Shown: positions 54,552 through 63,691 of the stretch, in pieces
How positions within the stretch are numbered: position 1 is the first letter of the stretch
Layout of the letters: every line of letters starts with the position of its first letter
NCBI GenBank assembly: GCA_018334015.1
Contig: JAGXTI010000040.1
Location: 124,001 to 188,000, forward strand
Source: Silanimonas sp.
GTDB lineage: Bacteria; Pseudomonadota; Gammaproteobacteria; Xanthomonadales; Xanthomonadaceae
DNA: 64,000 nt
Direction of reading: 5' to 3'
Made by a program: the position numbers and the translations under genes
The notes under the pieces: model-generated
Told to the model about the DNA's origin: nothing
Databases searched by the model: none
The model's input: only the letters and a program-made list of their open reading frames with translations

Positions 54552-55490
54552 TCAGCCAGCCCCGGCACCGGCCAGAGCCTGACGCAGCCGGTGCCGCAGC
54601 CGGACCGGGTCGAAGCCGCGCAGGATGCGCGCCCGCGCCGGCCCACCCGAGCGATCCGCCCAGTCGACCACCGTGGCTCCCCGGGTCCAACGCCCGCCGG
54701 TTTCGATGGCGACGGCGTGGCGGGCCCAATCGGCGGAATCGGGCTCCAGCGCCGCCGCCATCGCCAGACCGTCGGCGCAGTGCCAGTGCTCGCCGCGGCG
54801 ATCCTCCGACCATTCGCGGCTGCGCCGGGAGATGGCCCGGTAGAAGGCCGCCGGCGCGCTGGGTGTGGCGAGCCAGTGCTCGACCTCCCTGTGCGGCAGG
54901 CCATGGCGCAGCACCGCTTCCCAGTCGACGAGGTCGAAAGCCGGAAAGGCCTCGAACACGATGTGCGCCGCCTCCGGGTCGAAAGCGATGTTGAACTCGG
55001 CGCTGACCGAGGTGTTGCCCTGCCCGGTCACCGCGCCACCCATCACGAGCAGGCGAGCGATGCGCGAGGGGAGCGTCGGGTCGAGGCGGAGCGCCAGCGC
55101 CAGGTTGGTGAGTGGCCCCAGGCAGACCAGCAGCAGGCCCGGGTGGGCGTGACTCAGGCGGATCATCGCCAGTGCGGCGTGCTCGGCCTCGGCGCTGCGC
55201 GAAGGCAGCAAGTAGCCGGTGTCGCCGAAGCCGTCGCGGCCGTGGACGTGGGCAGCATCCTCGGCCGCGAACACCAGCGGTGTGGCGGAGCCGGGGAACA
55301 CCGGCAGCTCAACGCCAGCGACCTCGCAGAGTTTCAGCGCATTGCGCACCGTGTGTTCAAGACCGACATTGCCGGCGCTGAGGGTGAGGCCGATCACCCG
55401 ATGGCGCTCACAGGCGAAGGCCATCAGCAGGGCCCAGGCGTCGTCCACGCCGGGGTCGGTGTCGATCAGCAGTGGGATACGGTCGGTCAT
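54552..55490 (-). CDS. Nucleoside hydrolase (inosine-uridine preferring family)
   Basis: Cleaves the N-glycosidic bond of ribonucleosides to base and ribose. 312 residues; the Ca2+-binding signature DTDPGVDDA is at 10-18, LGPLTNLALAL near 130, and MGGAVTGQGNTSVSAEFNIAFDPEAAH, core AEFNIAFDPEA, near 165. The ATG at 55490 gives the signature at the N-terminus. Together with the CNT transporter and PfkB kinase at 25.8-28.2 kb it suggests nucleoside salvage to ribose phosphate, though the genes are 26 kb apart. Confidence 0.9.
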   Translation of the reverse strand: MTDRIPLLIDTDPGVDDAWALLMAFACERHRVIGLTLSAGNVGLEHTVRNALKLCEVAGVELPVFPGSATPLVFAAEDAAHVHGRDGFGDTGYLLPSRSAEAEHAALAMIRLSHAHPGLLLVCLGPLTNLALALRLDPTLPSRIARLLVMGGAVTGQGNTSVSAEFNIAFDPEAAHIVFEAFPAFDLVDWEAVLRHGLPHREVEHWLATPSAPAAFYRAISRRSREWSEDRRGEHWHCADGLAMAAALEPDSADWARHAVAIETGGRWTRGATVVDWADRSGGPARARILRGFDPVRLRHRLRQALAGAGAG

Positions 55491-55555
55491 CGGGGCGGAG
55501 TGCGGTGCAGCGAGGGGCCGGCAGTGTGCTCTCTGGGGCGGCCCGCGGCCAAGCC

Positions 55556-57664
55556 TCAAGCCGAAGCGTAGCGCGCCGCGCTGCCGACCCAGCGCGCAAT
55601 GATCGCCTCGGCGATGTCCGGCGATCCGGCGAGCAGCCGCTCGGCCACCGCCTGCACCTGCGGCAGCCAGGCCGCGTCACGGGCGAGATCGGCGATGCGG
55701 AAGACCGCCAACCCGGTCTGACGGGTGCCCAGCAGCTCACCCGGGCCGCGCAGTTCGAGGTCCTTTTCGGCGATGACGAAACCGTCGTTGCTGCGCCGCA
55801 TGACCTCCAGCCGTTCGCGGGCGATGGCGCCGAGTGGCGGCTGGTAGAGCAGCACGCAACTCGAGGCCGCCCTGCCCCGGCCGACCCGACCCCGGAGCTG
55901 GTGCAACTGGGCCAGACCCAGACGCTCGGCGTTCTCGATCACCATCAGGCTGGCCTTGGGCACGTCGACGCCGACCTCGATCACCGTGGTGGCCACCAGC
56001 AACTGCAACTCGCCGGCCTTGAACCGGCGCATGGTCTCCTGCTTCTCGGTCGGTTTCATGCGTCCGTGCAGCAGGGCAATGCGCAGTTCTGGCAGGGCTT
56101 CCGAAAGCTGCTCGAAGGTCGTCTGTGCGGCCTGCGCTTCGATCTCCTCGCTCTCCTCGATCAGCGGGCAGACCCAGTAGGCCTGGCGGCCTTCGGCGCA
56201 GGCCTTGCGCACGCGCTCGACGAGTTCCGGGCGGCGCTCGGCGGCGACCGCCACCGTCGTCACCGGCGTGCGGCCGGGCGGCAGTTCATCGATCACCGAG
56301 AGATCGAGGTCGGCGTAGGCGGTCATCGCCAAGGTGCGCGGGATCGGCGTGGCGGTCATCACCAGCTGGTGCGGCACGCGCTCGCCCTCCAGGCCCTTGT
56401 CGCGCAGCGCCAGTCGCTGGTGCACGCCGAAGCGATGCTGCTCGTCGACGATGACGAGCCCCAGCGCGCCGAAGACCACGCCGCCCTGCATCAGGGCATG
56501 GGTGCCGACGACCACCTGTGCAGCCCCCTCGGCGATCGCCGCAAGCGTTTCACGGCGCGCCTTGCCGGTGACCTTGCCGGCCAGCCAGGCCACCCGGATG
56601 CCAAGCGGCTCCAGCCAACGCTGGAAGTTCTGCAGGTGCTGCTCGGCCAGCAGTTCGGTCGGCGCCATCAACGCCACTTGCCGTCCCGCCGCCACGGCCT
56701 GCATCGCGGCGAGGGCGGCGACCACGGTCTTGCCGCTGCCGACATCGCCCTGCACCAGACGCAGCATCGGCTGCGGCTTGCCGAGATCGGCTTCGACCTC
56801 GGCCAGCACCCGCTGCTGGGCGGCGGTCAGGGCGAACGGCAGGGCCCTTCGCAAGGCATCGACCGCCGAAGGTGCCGGCGGCAGCGCAAAGGCGCCGTGC
56901 TCGCGCAGGGCGATGCGTTGACGGCGCAGGCTGAGGGCGTGGGCGAGCAGTTCCTCGAACGCCAGTCGCTGCTGTGCCGGGTGGGTGCCGGCGAGCAGGG
57001 CCGCGATGTCGGCATCGGCCGGCGGATGGTGGACGGTGAGCAGGGCCTCGCGCAGGTCCGGCAGGGCGAGTTCGCGCCACAAGGCGAGCGGCAGCTGTTC
57101 GAGGCGCTCGGCCTGCGGCAGTGCGGCCAGTGCGAGACGCACCAGCCGGGCCATGCTGCCGGGGCCCAGACCTTCGACCTGCGGGTAGACCGGATCGAGC
57201 CGGTCGCCCAGCTCGCCGGGGTCCTGTTCCTCGAGCAGCCGGTAGCTCGGGTGGACGATCTCCCAGCCGCCCAGACCGGGTCGCACCTCACCGAACACGC
57301 GCACGCGCCGGCCCGGCTGGAAGGCCTGCACCTGCGGACCGCGGAAATGGAAGAAGCGCAAATGCAGCAGCGCGCCGTCCTCATCGGCGAGCGTGACCTT
57401 GAGCACCGGCCGGCCACGGAACTGGCGCTCGACATGGCGCACGCGGCCTTCCGTCTGCAGCGGTCGGCCGGGCCGCAGTTCGCGGATCGGCGTGAGCCGG
57501 GTGCGGTCCTCGTAACGCAGCGGCAGCAGGAACCACAGATCCTGCAGCGTGTGGATGCCGCGTTCGGCGAGCTTGGCGGCGACCGCCGGGCCGACACCGG
57601 CCAGCCGCGTCACCGGCGTGTCGCCCTCGGCCAGTGCGGGGGCGGGTCGGGCCGGTCGCGGCAT
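55556..57664 (-). CDS. recG: ATP-dependent DNA helicase RecG
   Basis: Branch-migrating helicase for stalled forks and Holliday junctions; 702 residues. Wedge/OB domain in the first 200 residues, then helicase motifs: I GDVGSGKT (about 306), II DEQH (about 407), III MTATPIPRT (about 435), VI QLRGRVGRGRAAS (about 600). The N-terminal PVTRLAGVGPAVAAKLAERGI is also typical. It lies four bases after ridA in the rpoZ-spoT-ridA-recG series. Confidence 0.96.
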   Translation of the reverse strand: MPRPARPAPALAEGDTPVTRLAGVGPAVAAKLAERGIHTLQDLWFLLPLRYEDRTRLTPIRELRPGRPLQTEGRVRHVERQFRGRPVLKVTLADEDGALLHLRFFHFRGPQVQAFQPGRRVRVFGEVRPGLGGWEIVHPSYRLLEEQDPGELGDRLDPVYPQVEGLGPGSMARLVRLALAALPQAERLEQLPLALWRELALPDLREALLTVHHPPADADIAALLAGTHPAQQRLAFEELLAHALSLRRQRIALREHGAFALPPAPSAVDALRRALPFALTAAQQRVLAEVEADLGKPQPMLRLVQGDVGSGKTVVAALAAMQAVAAGRQVALMAPTELLAEQHLQNFQRWLEPLGIRVAWLAGKVTGKARRETLAAIAEGAAQVVVGTHALMQGGVVFGALGLVIVDEQHRFGVHQRLALRDKGLEGERVPHQLVMTATPIPRTLAMTAYADLDLSVIDELPPGRTPVTTVAVAAERRPELVERVRKACAEGRQAYWVCPLIEESEEIEAQAAQTTFEQLSEALPELRIALLHGRMKPTEKQETMRRFKAGELQLLVATTVIEVGVDVPKASLMVIENAERLGLAQLHQLRGRVGRGRAASSCVLLYQPPLGAIARERLEVMRRSNDGFVIAEKDLELRGPGELLGTRQTGLAVFRIADLARDAAWLPQVQAVAERLLAGSPDIAEAIIARWVGSAARYASA

Positions 57665-57668
57665 CGCC

Positions 57669-58052
57669 TCAGTCGAGCACGAGGATGCCGTCGACCTCGA
57701 CCTCGGCCCCTTTCGGCAGGCCCGCCACCTGGATGGTCGAGCGCGCCGGGTACGGGGCCTCGAAGTACTCGGCCATCACCGCGTTGACGGTGGCGAAGTT
57801 CGAGAGATCGGTGAGGTAGATGCCGATGCGCACCAGCTGGTCGAGATCACCACCGGCGGCCTGACAGACCGCGCGCAGGTTGTCGAAGACACGGCGGGTC
57901 TGCAGGGCGATGTCGCCGGTGACCAGCGCACCGCTGACCGGATCGAGCGGGATCTGGCCGGAAAGATAGACGGTGTGGCCGGCACGAACGGCCTGCGAGT
58001 AGGGACCGATGGCGGCGGGGGCGTGCGGGCTGGTGATCGGCGTGCGGGGCAT
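57669..58052 (-). CDS. ridA: RidA enamine/imine deaminase
   Basis: Hydrolyses reactive 2-aminoacrylate and related enamines. 127 residues: APAAIGPYSQAVRAGHTVYLSGQIP is seen as core IGPYSQAV (15-22), the active-site Arg is in YPARSTIQVAGLPKGAEVE (near residue 103), and the end is EVDGILVLD. ATG 58052 is the start that matches family length. Location between spoT and recG is common in gammaproteobacteria. Confidence 0.95.
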   Translation of the reverse strand: MPRTPITSPHAPAAIGPYSQAVRAGHTVYLSGQIPLDPVSGALVTGDIALQTRRVFDNLRAVCQAAGGDLDQLVRIGIYLTDLSNFATVNAVMAEYFEAPYPARSTIQVAGLPKGAEVEVDGILVLD

Positions 58053-58116
58053 GGCGGGGCTCGACGGGAAAGAGGCCCAAGTGTAGGCGGGCCGGCAGCT
58101 CCGACGCACGCACGGC

Positions 58117-60285
58117 TCAGAGCCGGCGGACGAGGTGGACGACCTGCAGGCGCCGCACCCGTCGCATGACTTCGGCCAGGTGCTCGACATCGCGCACCTC
58201 GATGCCGAAAACCATGATCGACAGGTTGACGTCGCGCTCGCGGTACTCGACCGAATCGATGTTGGAATCGCTCTCGGCGATGGCGGCGGCGACCTGCGCC
58301 AGGACACCGGGGCGATTGTCGACCTCGACCCGCAGCACGGCCATGAAATCGCCCTTGACCTCGCGGTCCCAGTCCATCACCAGACATCGCTCGGGCAGGC
58401 GTTCGAAGGATTCGACGTTCGGGCAGTCGCGGCGATGCACCACCACACCCTTGCCGGCCGACAGGTAACCCATGATCGCGTCGCCGGGCAGCGGATGGCA
58501 GCAGGTCGCGAAACTCAGCACGCCGCGTTCGCTGCCGTTGATGAGCAGGCGCTCGGTGAGGTGTGCGCCCGGTACCGCCGCCCCGGTGCGACCATCGCTG
58601 GTCAAGGCCTGCGCCACCTGGACCGGCATCCGGTTGCCCAAGGCGATGTCGGAGAGCAGCGCTTCCAGCCGCGGGTAGCGGTGCTCGGCGAGGAAGTTCT
58701 CGATGCGCTGCGGCGGAACCCGCTCCAGCGAGGCATCGAGTGAGCCCAAGGCACGATCGAGCATGCGGTGGCCGAGGCTGACGGCATCCTCGTGCTGCAG
58801 CTTTTTGAGGTTGGAACGGATCGCCGTACGCGCCTTCGAGGTGACCACGAACTCCAGCCACTGCGGACGGGGTGCCGCCGAGGGCGCGGTGACGATCTCC
58901 ACGCTCTGCCCGGATTCCAGCCGGGTGTGCAGGGGCACCAGCTTCTTGTCGACACGGGCGGTGACGGCGTGGTCGCCGATGCCGGTGTGCACGGCGTAGG
59001 CGAAATCGAGCGCGGTGGCATTGCGCGGCAGGGCGAGGATGTCGCCTTTCGGTGTGAACAGGTAGACCTCGGCGGGGAACAGGTCGACCTTGACGTTCTC
59101 GATGAACTCCAGCGAGGAGGAGGCCGCGGTCTGCTCGCTGCTCATCAGGTTGCGGATCCAGTCCTGGGCACGGGTCTGGGCGTTGCTGCCGCCGCTGGCG
59201 CTGGTCTTGTAGGCCCAGTGCGCGGCGATGCCGCGCTCGGCGACGAGATCCATTTCCTCGGTACGGATCTGCACCTCGACCGGCGAGCCGTGGGCGCTGA
59301 ACAGCACGGTGTGCAGGCTCTGGTAGCCGTTGGCCTTGGGGATGGCGATGAAGTCGCGGAATCGCGCCTCCAGCGGTTTGTAGAGCGCATGCACCGCACC
59401 GAGTGCGTGGTAGCACTGCATGACCCGCTGCACGACGATGCGGAAGCCGAACACGTCCAGCACCTGCTCCAGCGTCTTGTGCTCCTGGCGCATCTTGGCG
59501 TAAATGCTCCACGGCGACTTGACCCGCCAGACGATACGGAATGACAAGCCCTCCAGGGCCAGCCGCTGGGCGATCTGCGCCTCGATGGTGGCCATCGCCT
59601 CGCGCCGCATCACCGGCTGGCTGGCCAAGCGCTTGGCGATCACCGCGTAGCGTCGCGGGTACAGGGCCTTGAAGCCCAAGTCCTGCAGTTCCGCCTTGAT
59701 CTTGTTCATGCCGAGCCGCTGGGCGATCGGCGCGTAGATCTCGAGCGTCTCGCGGGCGATCCGGCGGCGCGGTTCGGCGGCCATGGCATCGAGCGTGCGC
59801 ATGTTGTGCAGACGGTCGGCCAGCTTGATGAGGATGACCCGCAGGTCGGTCGCCATCGCCAGCATCATCTTGCGAAAGCTCTCGGCAGCAGCTTCCTGGC
59901 GGCTGGCGAAATGCAGTTTGTCGAGCTTGGTCACCGCATCGACCAGGCCGGCGACCGGCTCGCCAAAGGCCTGCACGATCTCGGCCCGCGGCAGCGGCGT
60001 GTCCTCCAGCGTGTCGTGCAGGATGGCGGCGCACAGGGTCTCGGCATCGACCCGCAGTTCGGCGAGGATGCCGGCAACCGCCACCGGGTGGGTGATGTAG
60101 GCCTCACCACTCTTGCGCACTTGGCCGTCGTGCGCACGGGCGCCCATCCGGTAAGCGGCACGGACCCGGGCGACCTGCTCCGGCGGCAGGTGATCGGCCA
60201 GTTTCAGGGCAAGCGCATCGACCAGCTCCGGACAGGGGTCCGGGGCCGTCGGTGCTGCTTGCGCGGGCGCGGCACTGGCACTCAT
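58117..60285 (-). CDS. spoT: Bifunctional (p)ppGpp synthetase/hydrolase SpoT
   Basis: Makes and degrades the stringent-response alarmone. 722 residues: HD hydrolase domain with active ILHDTLEDTPL (HD pair near residue 90) and DRLHNMRTLDAM (about 155); synthetase domain (FGFRIVVQRVMQCYHALGAVH core near 275); TGS domain (LFTPKGDILALPRNATALDFAYAVH core near 410); C-terminal ACT domain (NRPGVLAQVAAAIAESDSNIDSVEY core near 655). The intact HD motif argues for SpoT rather than RelA. Length is slightly above E. coli SpoT (702). Confidence 0.96.
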   Translation of the reverse strand: MSASAAPAQAAPTAPDPCPELVDALALKLADHLPPEQVARVRAAYRMGARAHDGQVRKSGEAYITHPVAVAGILAELRVDAETLCAAILHDTLEDTPLPRAEIVQAFGEPVAGLVDAVTKLDKLHFASRQEAAAESFRKMMLAMATDLRVILIKLADRLHNMRTLDAMAAEPRRRIARETLEIYAPIAQRLGMNKIKAELQDLGFKALYPRRYAVIAKRLASQPVMRREAMATIEAQIAQRLALEGLSFRIVWRVKSPWSIYAKMRQEHKTLEQVLDVFGFRIVVQRVMQCYHALGAVHALYKPLEARFRDFIAIPKANGYQSLHTVLFSAHGSPVEVQIRTEEMDLVAERGIAAHWAYKTSASGGSNAQTRAQDWIRNLMSSEQTAASSSLEFIENVKVDLFPAEVYLFTPKGDILALPRNATALDFAYAVHTGIGDHAVTARVDKKLVPLHTRLESGQSVEIVTAPSAAPRPQWLEFVVTSKARTAIRSNLKKLQHEDAVSLGHRMLDRALGSLDASLERVPPQRIENFLAEHRYPRLEALLSDIALGNRMPVQVAQALTSDGRTGAAVPGAHLTERLLINGSERGVLSFATCCHPLPGDAIMGYLSAGKGVVVHRRDCPNVESFERLPERCLVMDWDREVKGDFMAVLRVEVDNRPGVLAQVAAAIAESDSNIDSVEYRERDVNLSIMVFGIEVRDVEHLAEVMRRVRRLQVVHLVRRL

Positions 60286-60321
60286 GGCCCGAATGTACGG
60301 CTGCTCCGGCGTGCCGGCAAG

Positions 60322-60345
60322 AAAAAGCCCGCCGGAGCGGGCTTT
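60322..60345 (-). terminator. Intrinsic terminator between rpoZ and spoT
   Basis: Nine-pair stem AAAGCCCGC / GCGGGCTTT (60324-60345) with loop CGGA; on the minus strand it is followed by TTTTTC. It lies 31 bases after the rpoZ stop, so spoT expression needs read-through or its own promoter. Confidence 0.88.
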
Positions 60346-60375
60346 CGATTCACAGCGTGGCGGGTCCGTGGCGAC

Positions 60376-60672
60376 TCAGTCGTCGCCGCCCTTCAGGTCG
60401 TCGTCGACCACCTCGGCGGCGGCCCATTCCAGGGCCTCGCGCTCGCGGCGTTCACGCTCGGCCTTCTCGACCCGCTCGATCAGGGCATCGTCGACCCGGC
60501 GTGCGGCGATCTCGCGCAGGGCGAGCACGGTGCACTTGTCGTCGTGGTCGTTGCGATCGAGCACGGTGTCGGCACCCTTGGCCAACTGGCGGGCGCGCTT
60601 GGAAGCCATCAGCACCAGCTCGAAGCGGTTGTGTACGACGTCCAGGCAATCTTCAACGGTGATGCGGGCCAT
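60376..60672 (-). CDS. rpoZ: RNA polymerase omega subunit
   Basis: Small RNA polymerase subunit, 98 residues. [30 protein letters not shown] is recognised by its core [16 protein letters not shown]; the acidic tail [11 protein letters not shown] is typical. In E. coli omega forms part of a (p)ppGpp site, fitting its position before spoT. Confidence 0.96.
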   Translation of the reverse strand: MARITVEDCLDVVHNRFELVLMASKRARQLAKGADTVLDRNDHDDKCTVLALREIAARRVDDALIERVEKAERERREREALEWAAAEVVDDDLKGGDD

Positions 60673-60746
60673 GCGGTACTCCGGCGCGGCGGGCCGGGCG
60701 GCCTGCCTTCAAAGACCAAACACAATAAAAGAATCAATGACTTGCG

Positions 60747-61394
60747 TCAAGCACCCGCAATCAGGCCGGCGAACAGGGCGGCATGCCGGCGAGCTTGAGC
60801 GGCACGGCGCAGGCGGTGGGCGATGAAGATCGAGCGCAGTTCGTTGGCCGCCGTGTCGAAGTGCTCGTTGACGATCCAGAAATCGAACTCCGGGGCATGC
60901 GCCATCTCCTCGCGGGCCGCGGCAAGGCGCTGGGCGATCACCGCCTCGCTGTCCTGACCGCGGTTGCGCATGCGCGTCTCCAGCGCCTCGCGGGAAGGCG
61001 GCAGGATGAAGACGCTGAGGGCATCGGGGATCTGCTGACGCACCTGGCGCGCGCCCTGCCAGTCGATCTCCAGCAGCACGTCGCGGCCGGCGGCAAGCTG
61101 CGGTTCGACCGACTGCCGCGCCGTGCCCTTGTAGTCGCCATGCACCTCGGCGTATTCGAAGAAATCGCCGGCGGCGATCATCCGCTCGAACTCGTCCTTG
61201 CCGACAAAGTGGTAGTGCTGGGCGTGGCGCTCGCCGGGGCGTGGTGCACGCGAGGTGTAGGAGATCGAGAGGCTGATGCCGGGCTCGCGGGCCAGCACGG
61301 CGTTGACCATGCTCGACTTGCCGGCACCGGATGGGGCGGCGACCACGAACAGCGTACCGCGCTCGATGGCGGGGCGGGCCTCGGCAGGGCTCAT
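60747..61394 (-). CDS. gmk: Guanylate kinase
   Basis: Converts GMP to GDP with ATP. 215 residues from ATG 61394: P-loop APSGAGKSS (20-28), the GMP-binding SYTSRAPRPGERHAQHYHFV core near 50, and EYAEVHGDYKGT (about 85). An in-frame GTG at 61439 would add 15 residues and overlap yicC; the ATG with GGAGG upstream is preferred, though spacing (11) is long. Sits between yicC and rpoZ as in many gammaproteobacteria. Confidence 0.95.
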   Translation of the reverse strand: MSPAEARPAIERGTLFVVAAPSGAGKSSMVNAVLAREPGISLSISYTSRAPRPGERHAQHYHFVGKDEFERMIAAGDFFEYAEVHGDYKGTARQSVEPQLAAGRDVLLEIDWQGARQVRQQIPDALSVFILPPSREALETRMRNRGQDSEAVIAQRLAAAREEMAHAPEFDFWIVNEHFDTAANELRSIFIAHRLRRAAQARRHAALFAGLIAGA

Positions 61395-61413
61395 GCGGGG
61401 CGGTCCTCCGGTT

Positions 61414-62277
61414 TCATTCGATGTTCTGGACTTGTTCACGGATCTGCTCGATCAGCACTTTCAGTTCGACCGAAACCTGGGTGAGGCGAGCATCGACCGC
61501 CTTGGCGCCCAGGGTATTGGCTTCACGGTTGAACTCCTGCAGCAGGAAATCGAGCCTGCGGCCGATCGCCTCGCCGCGGCGCAGGGCGTGGCGGGCCTCG
61601 GCGACATGGGTGGCGAGGCGGTCGAGCTCCTCATCGACATCGGCGCGCTGCAAGAGCAGCACGAGTTCCTGCTCCAGCCGGGCCGGATCGACCTCGAGCT
61701 TCAACTCGGCAAAGCGGGTCTCGATACGTTGGCGGATCGCGCCACGGAGTTCGGGCAGAAAAGCCCGCACCGCGGCAATGCAGGCCTCGATGGCGCCCAA
61801 GCGCTCCTCGATCAGCACGGCCAAAGCCCGACCCTCGCGTTCGCGGTGGGCGAGGAAATCGGCCAAAAGGGCATCGGCGAGCAGGGCCGCCTCGGCACGC
61901 AGGGCGTCCATGTCGGTGCCGGCCTCGGCCAACACGCCGGGAAAAGCCAGCAACTCGGCGAAACCGCTGCGCAGGGTCGGGAATCGCGTGGCGAAGGTTT
62001 CGTGCAGGTCGGCGAGTTGTTCCAAGCGCGCCGCGTTGACGGTGAGCGGGCGCAGCGCATCGCCGCTGCTGCGCAGGCGCAGACCGAGGTCGAGCTTGCC
62101 GCGCGAGACTTTCGCCGCGATCTTCTCGCGCAGCATCGGTTCCAGCACGCGCAACTCGTCCGGCAGGCGCAGCGAGAGTTCGAGATAGCGGTGGTTGACG
62201 GCGCGCAGTTCGATGGCGAGCGTGCCGGCGGCGGTGGCGCGTTCGACCGCGGCGAAGGCGGTCATGCTGCGGATCAT
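61414..62277 (-). CDS. yicC: YicC-family endoribonuclease
   Basis: Protein of 287 residues: MIRSMTAFA start, [20 protein letters not shown] (about 25-45), and the C-terminal DUF1732 region ending [24 protein letters not shown] (core [10 protein letters not shown]). E. coli YicC is an RNase that acts on small RNAs such as RyhB. It is divergent from rph (74 bases between start codons) and upstream of gmk. Confidence 0.93.
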   Translation of the reverse strand: MIRSMTAFAAVERATAAGTLAIELRAVNHRYLELSLRLPDELRVLEPMLREKIAAKVSRGKLDLGLRLRSSGDALRPLTVNAARLEQLADLHETFATRFPTLRSGFAELLAFPGVLAEAGTDMDALRAEAALLADALLADFLAHREREGRALAVLIEERLGAIEACIAAVRAFLPELRGAIRQRIETRFAELKLEVDPARLEQELVLLLQRADVDEELDRLATHVAEARHALRRGEAIGRRLDFLLQEFNREANTLGAKAVDARLTQVSVELKVLIEQIREQVQNIE

Positions 62278-62351
62278 GCGGGGCTCACGCGGCGGGCGAC
62301 AGGGACGCGGATGGTAAACTCCGCGCCCTTCCGCCACCACTGGCCGCCACC

Positions 62352-63068
62352 ATGACGCTATTTTCCCGCCCGAGCGGCCGCTCACCGGACGCCCTGCGCG
62401 AGGTGAGGATCCAGCGCGGCTACACCCGCCACGCCGAAGGCTCGGTGCTGGTCGCTTTCGGCGACACCCGCGTGCTCTGCACCGCCAGCGTCGAGGAGCG
62501 GGTGCCGGCCTTTCTGCGCGGCAAAGGCGAGGGCTGGGTGACCGCCGAATACGGCATGCTGCCGCGCTCGACCCACTCGCGGATGGGTCGCGAGGCCGCC
62601 CAGGGCAAGCAGGGCGGGCGCACGTTGGAGATCCAGCGCCTGATCGGCCGCAGCCTGCGCGCCTGCATCGACCGTGCAGCACTCGGCGAACGCAGCATCA
62701 CCATCGACTGCGACGTGCTGCAGGCCGACGGCGGCACCCGAACCGCGGCGATCACCGGGGCCTACGTGGCCTTGGTGGATGCCATTTCGACCCTCAAGAC
62801 CACGCGCCCGCCGATTCTCGGCGCGGTCGCCGCGGTGTCGGTGGGCATCTACCGCGGCGTGCCGGTGCTGGACCTCGACTATGCCGAGGACAGCGGCTGC
62901 GACACCGACATGAACGTGGTGATGAACGAGGGCGGTGGCTTCATCGAGGTGCAGGGTACGGCCGAGGGCCACGCCTTCCGCCGCGCCGAGATGGACGCCA
63001 TGCTGGCCCTGGCCGAGCAGGGCATCGCCCGGCTGGTGGCCCTGCAACGCGCCGCACTGACCAGCTGA
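62352..63068 (+). CDS. rph: Ribonuclease PH
   Basis: Phosphorolytic 3'-5' exonuclease that trims tRNA 3' ends. 238 residues; starts [17 protein letters not shown], with [23 protein letters not shown] (core [14 protein letters not shown] near 65-80) and [19 protein letters not shown] (about 118-136). Full length and intact, unlike the K-12 frameshift allele. First gene of rph-rdgB-hemW. Confidence 0.97.
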   Translation: MTLFSRPSGRSPDALREVRIQRGYTRHAEGSVLVAFGDTRVLCTASVEERVPAFLRGKGEGWVTAEYGMLPRSTHSRMGREAAQGKQGGRTLEIQRLIGRSLRACIDRAALGERSITIDCDVLQADGGTRTAAITGAYVALVDAISTLKTTRPPILGAVAAVSVGIYRGVPVLDLDYAEDSGCDTDMNVVMNEGGGFIEVQGTAEGHAFRRAEMDAMLALAEQGIARLVALQRAALTS

Positions 63069-63077
63069 GGTGCGGGC

Positions 63078-63680
63078 ATGAAGGTGGTGCTGGCCAGTGG
63101 CAACGCCGGCAAGCTGGCCGAACTCGGCGGGCTCCTAGCCGGCGCCGGGCTTGAGCTCGTGCCGCAGGGCGAGCTTGGCATTACCGACCCGGTCGAGGAC
63201 GGCCACAGCTTCGTCGAGAACGCCTTGATCAAGGCGCGGAACGCGGCGCGCCTTTTAGGATGGCCGGCACTGGCCGATGATTCCGGCCTGATCGTCGATG
63301 CACTGGGCGGCGCGCCGGGGCTGATCAGCGCGCACTATGCCGGCGTGCACGGCGACGCGAAGGGCAACATCGCCAAACTGCTGCACGAACTGCGCGCGGT
63401 GCCCGCCGAGCGCCGCAGCGCCCGCTTCTACTGCTGCCTCGTGCTGCTGCGGAACAAAGACGACCCGCAGCCGCTGATCGCGGAAGGGCAATGGCCGGGG
63501 GTCATTCTCGATGCACCGCGCGGCGACGGCGGCTTCGGCTACGACCCGGTGTTCTTCGATCCGGCCACGGCCTTGAGCGCCGGCGAGATGCCGGCCGCGA
63601 TGAAAAACCCGATCAGCCACCGCGGGCATGCACTGGCCCAGCTCAAGACCCGGCTGGCGGATTGGATCGCGCGCGGGTGA
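63078..63680 (+). CDS. rdgB: XTP/dITP pyrophosphatase (RdgB/HAM1)
   Basis: Removes non-canonical purine nucleotides. 200 residues: VLASGNAGKLAEL (4-16), EDGHSFVENALIKARNAA (core SFVENALIKAR near 43), ALADDSGLIVDALGGAPG (about 66) and GGFGYDPVFF (about 152), NPISHRGHAL near the end. Starts nine bases after rph, with GAGG upstream. Confidence 0.96.
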   Translation: MKVVLASGNAGKLAELGGLLAGAGLELVPQGELGITDPVEDGHSFVENALIKARNAARLLGWPALADDSGLIVDALGGAPGLISAHYAGVHGDAKGNIAKLLHELRAVPAERRSARFYCCLVLLRNKDDPQPLIAEGQWPGVILDAPRGDGGFGYDPVFFDPATALSAGEMPAAMKNPISHRGHALAQLKTRLADWIARG

Positions 63681-63691
63681 GCGCGCCGTCA

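Noticed and set aside
54218-54600. Zur box upstream of the type B L31 gene
   Set aside because: I could not find a convincing AT-rich dyad upstream of 54463, so zinc control is not supported here.
57600-58307. Longer 212-codon version of ridA starting at 58307
   Set aside because: The extra N-terminus overlaps the end of spoT in another frame and is Arg/Ser-rich; family length and the MPRTPITSPHAP start favour 58052.
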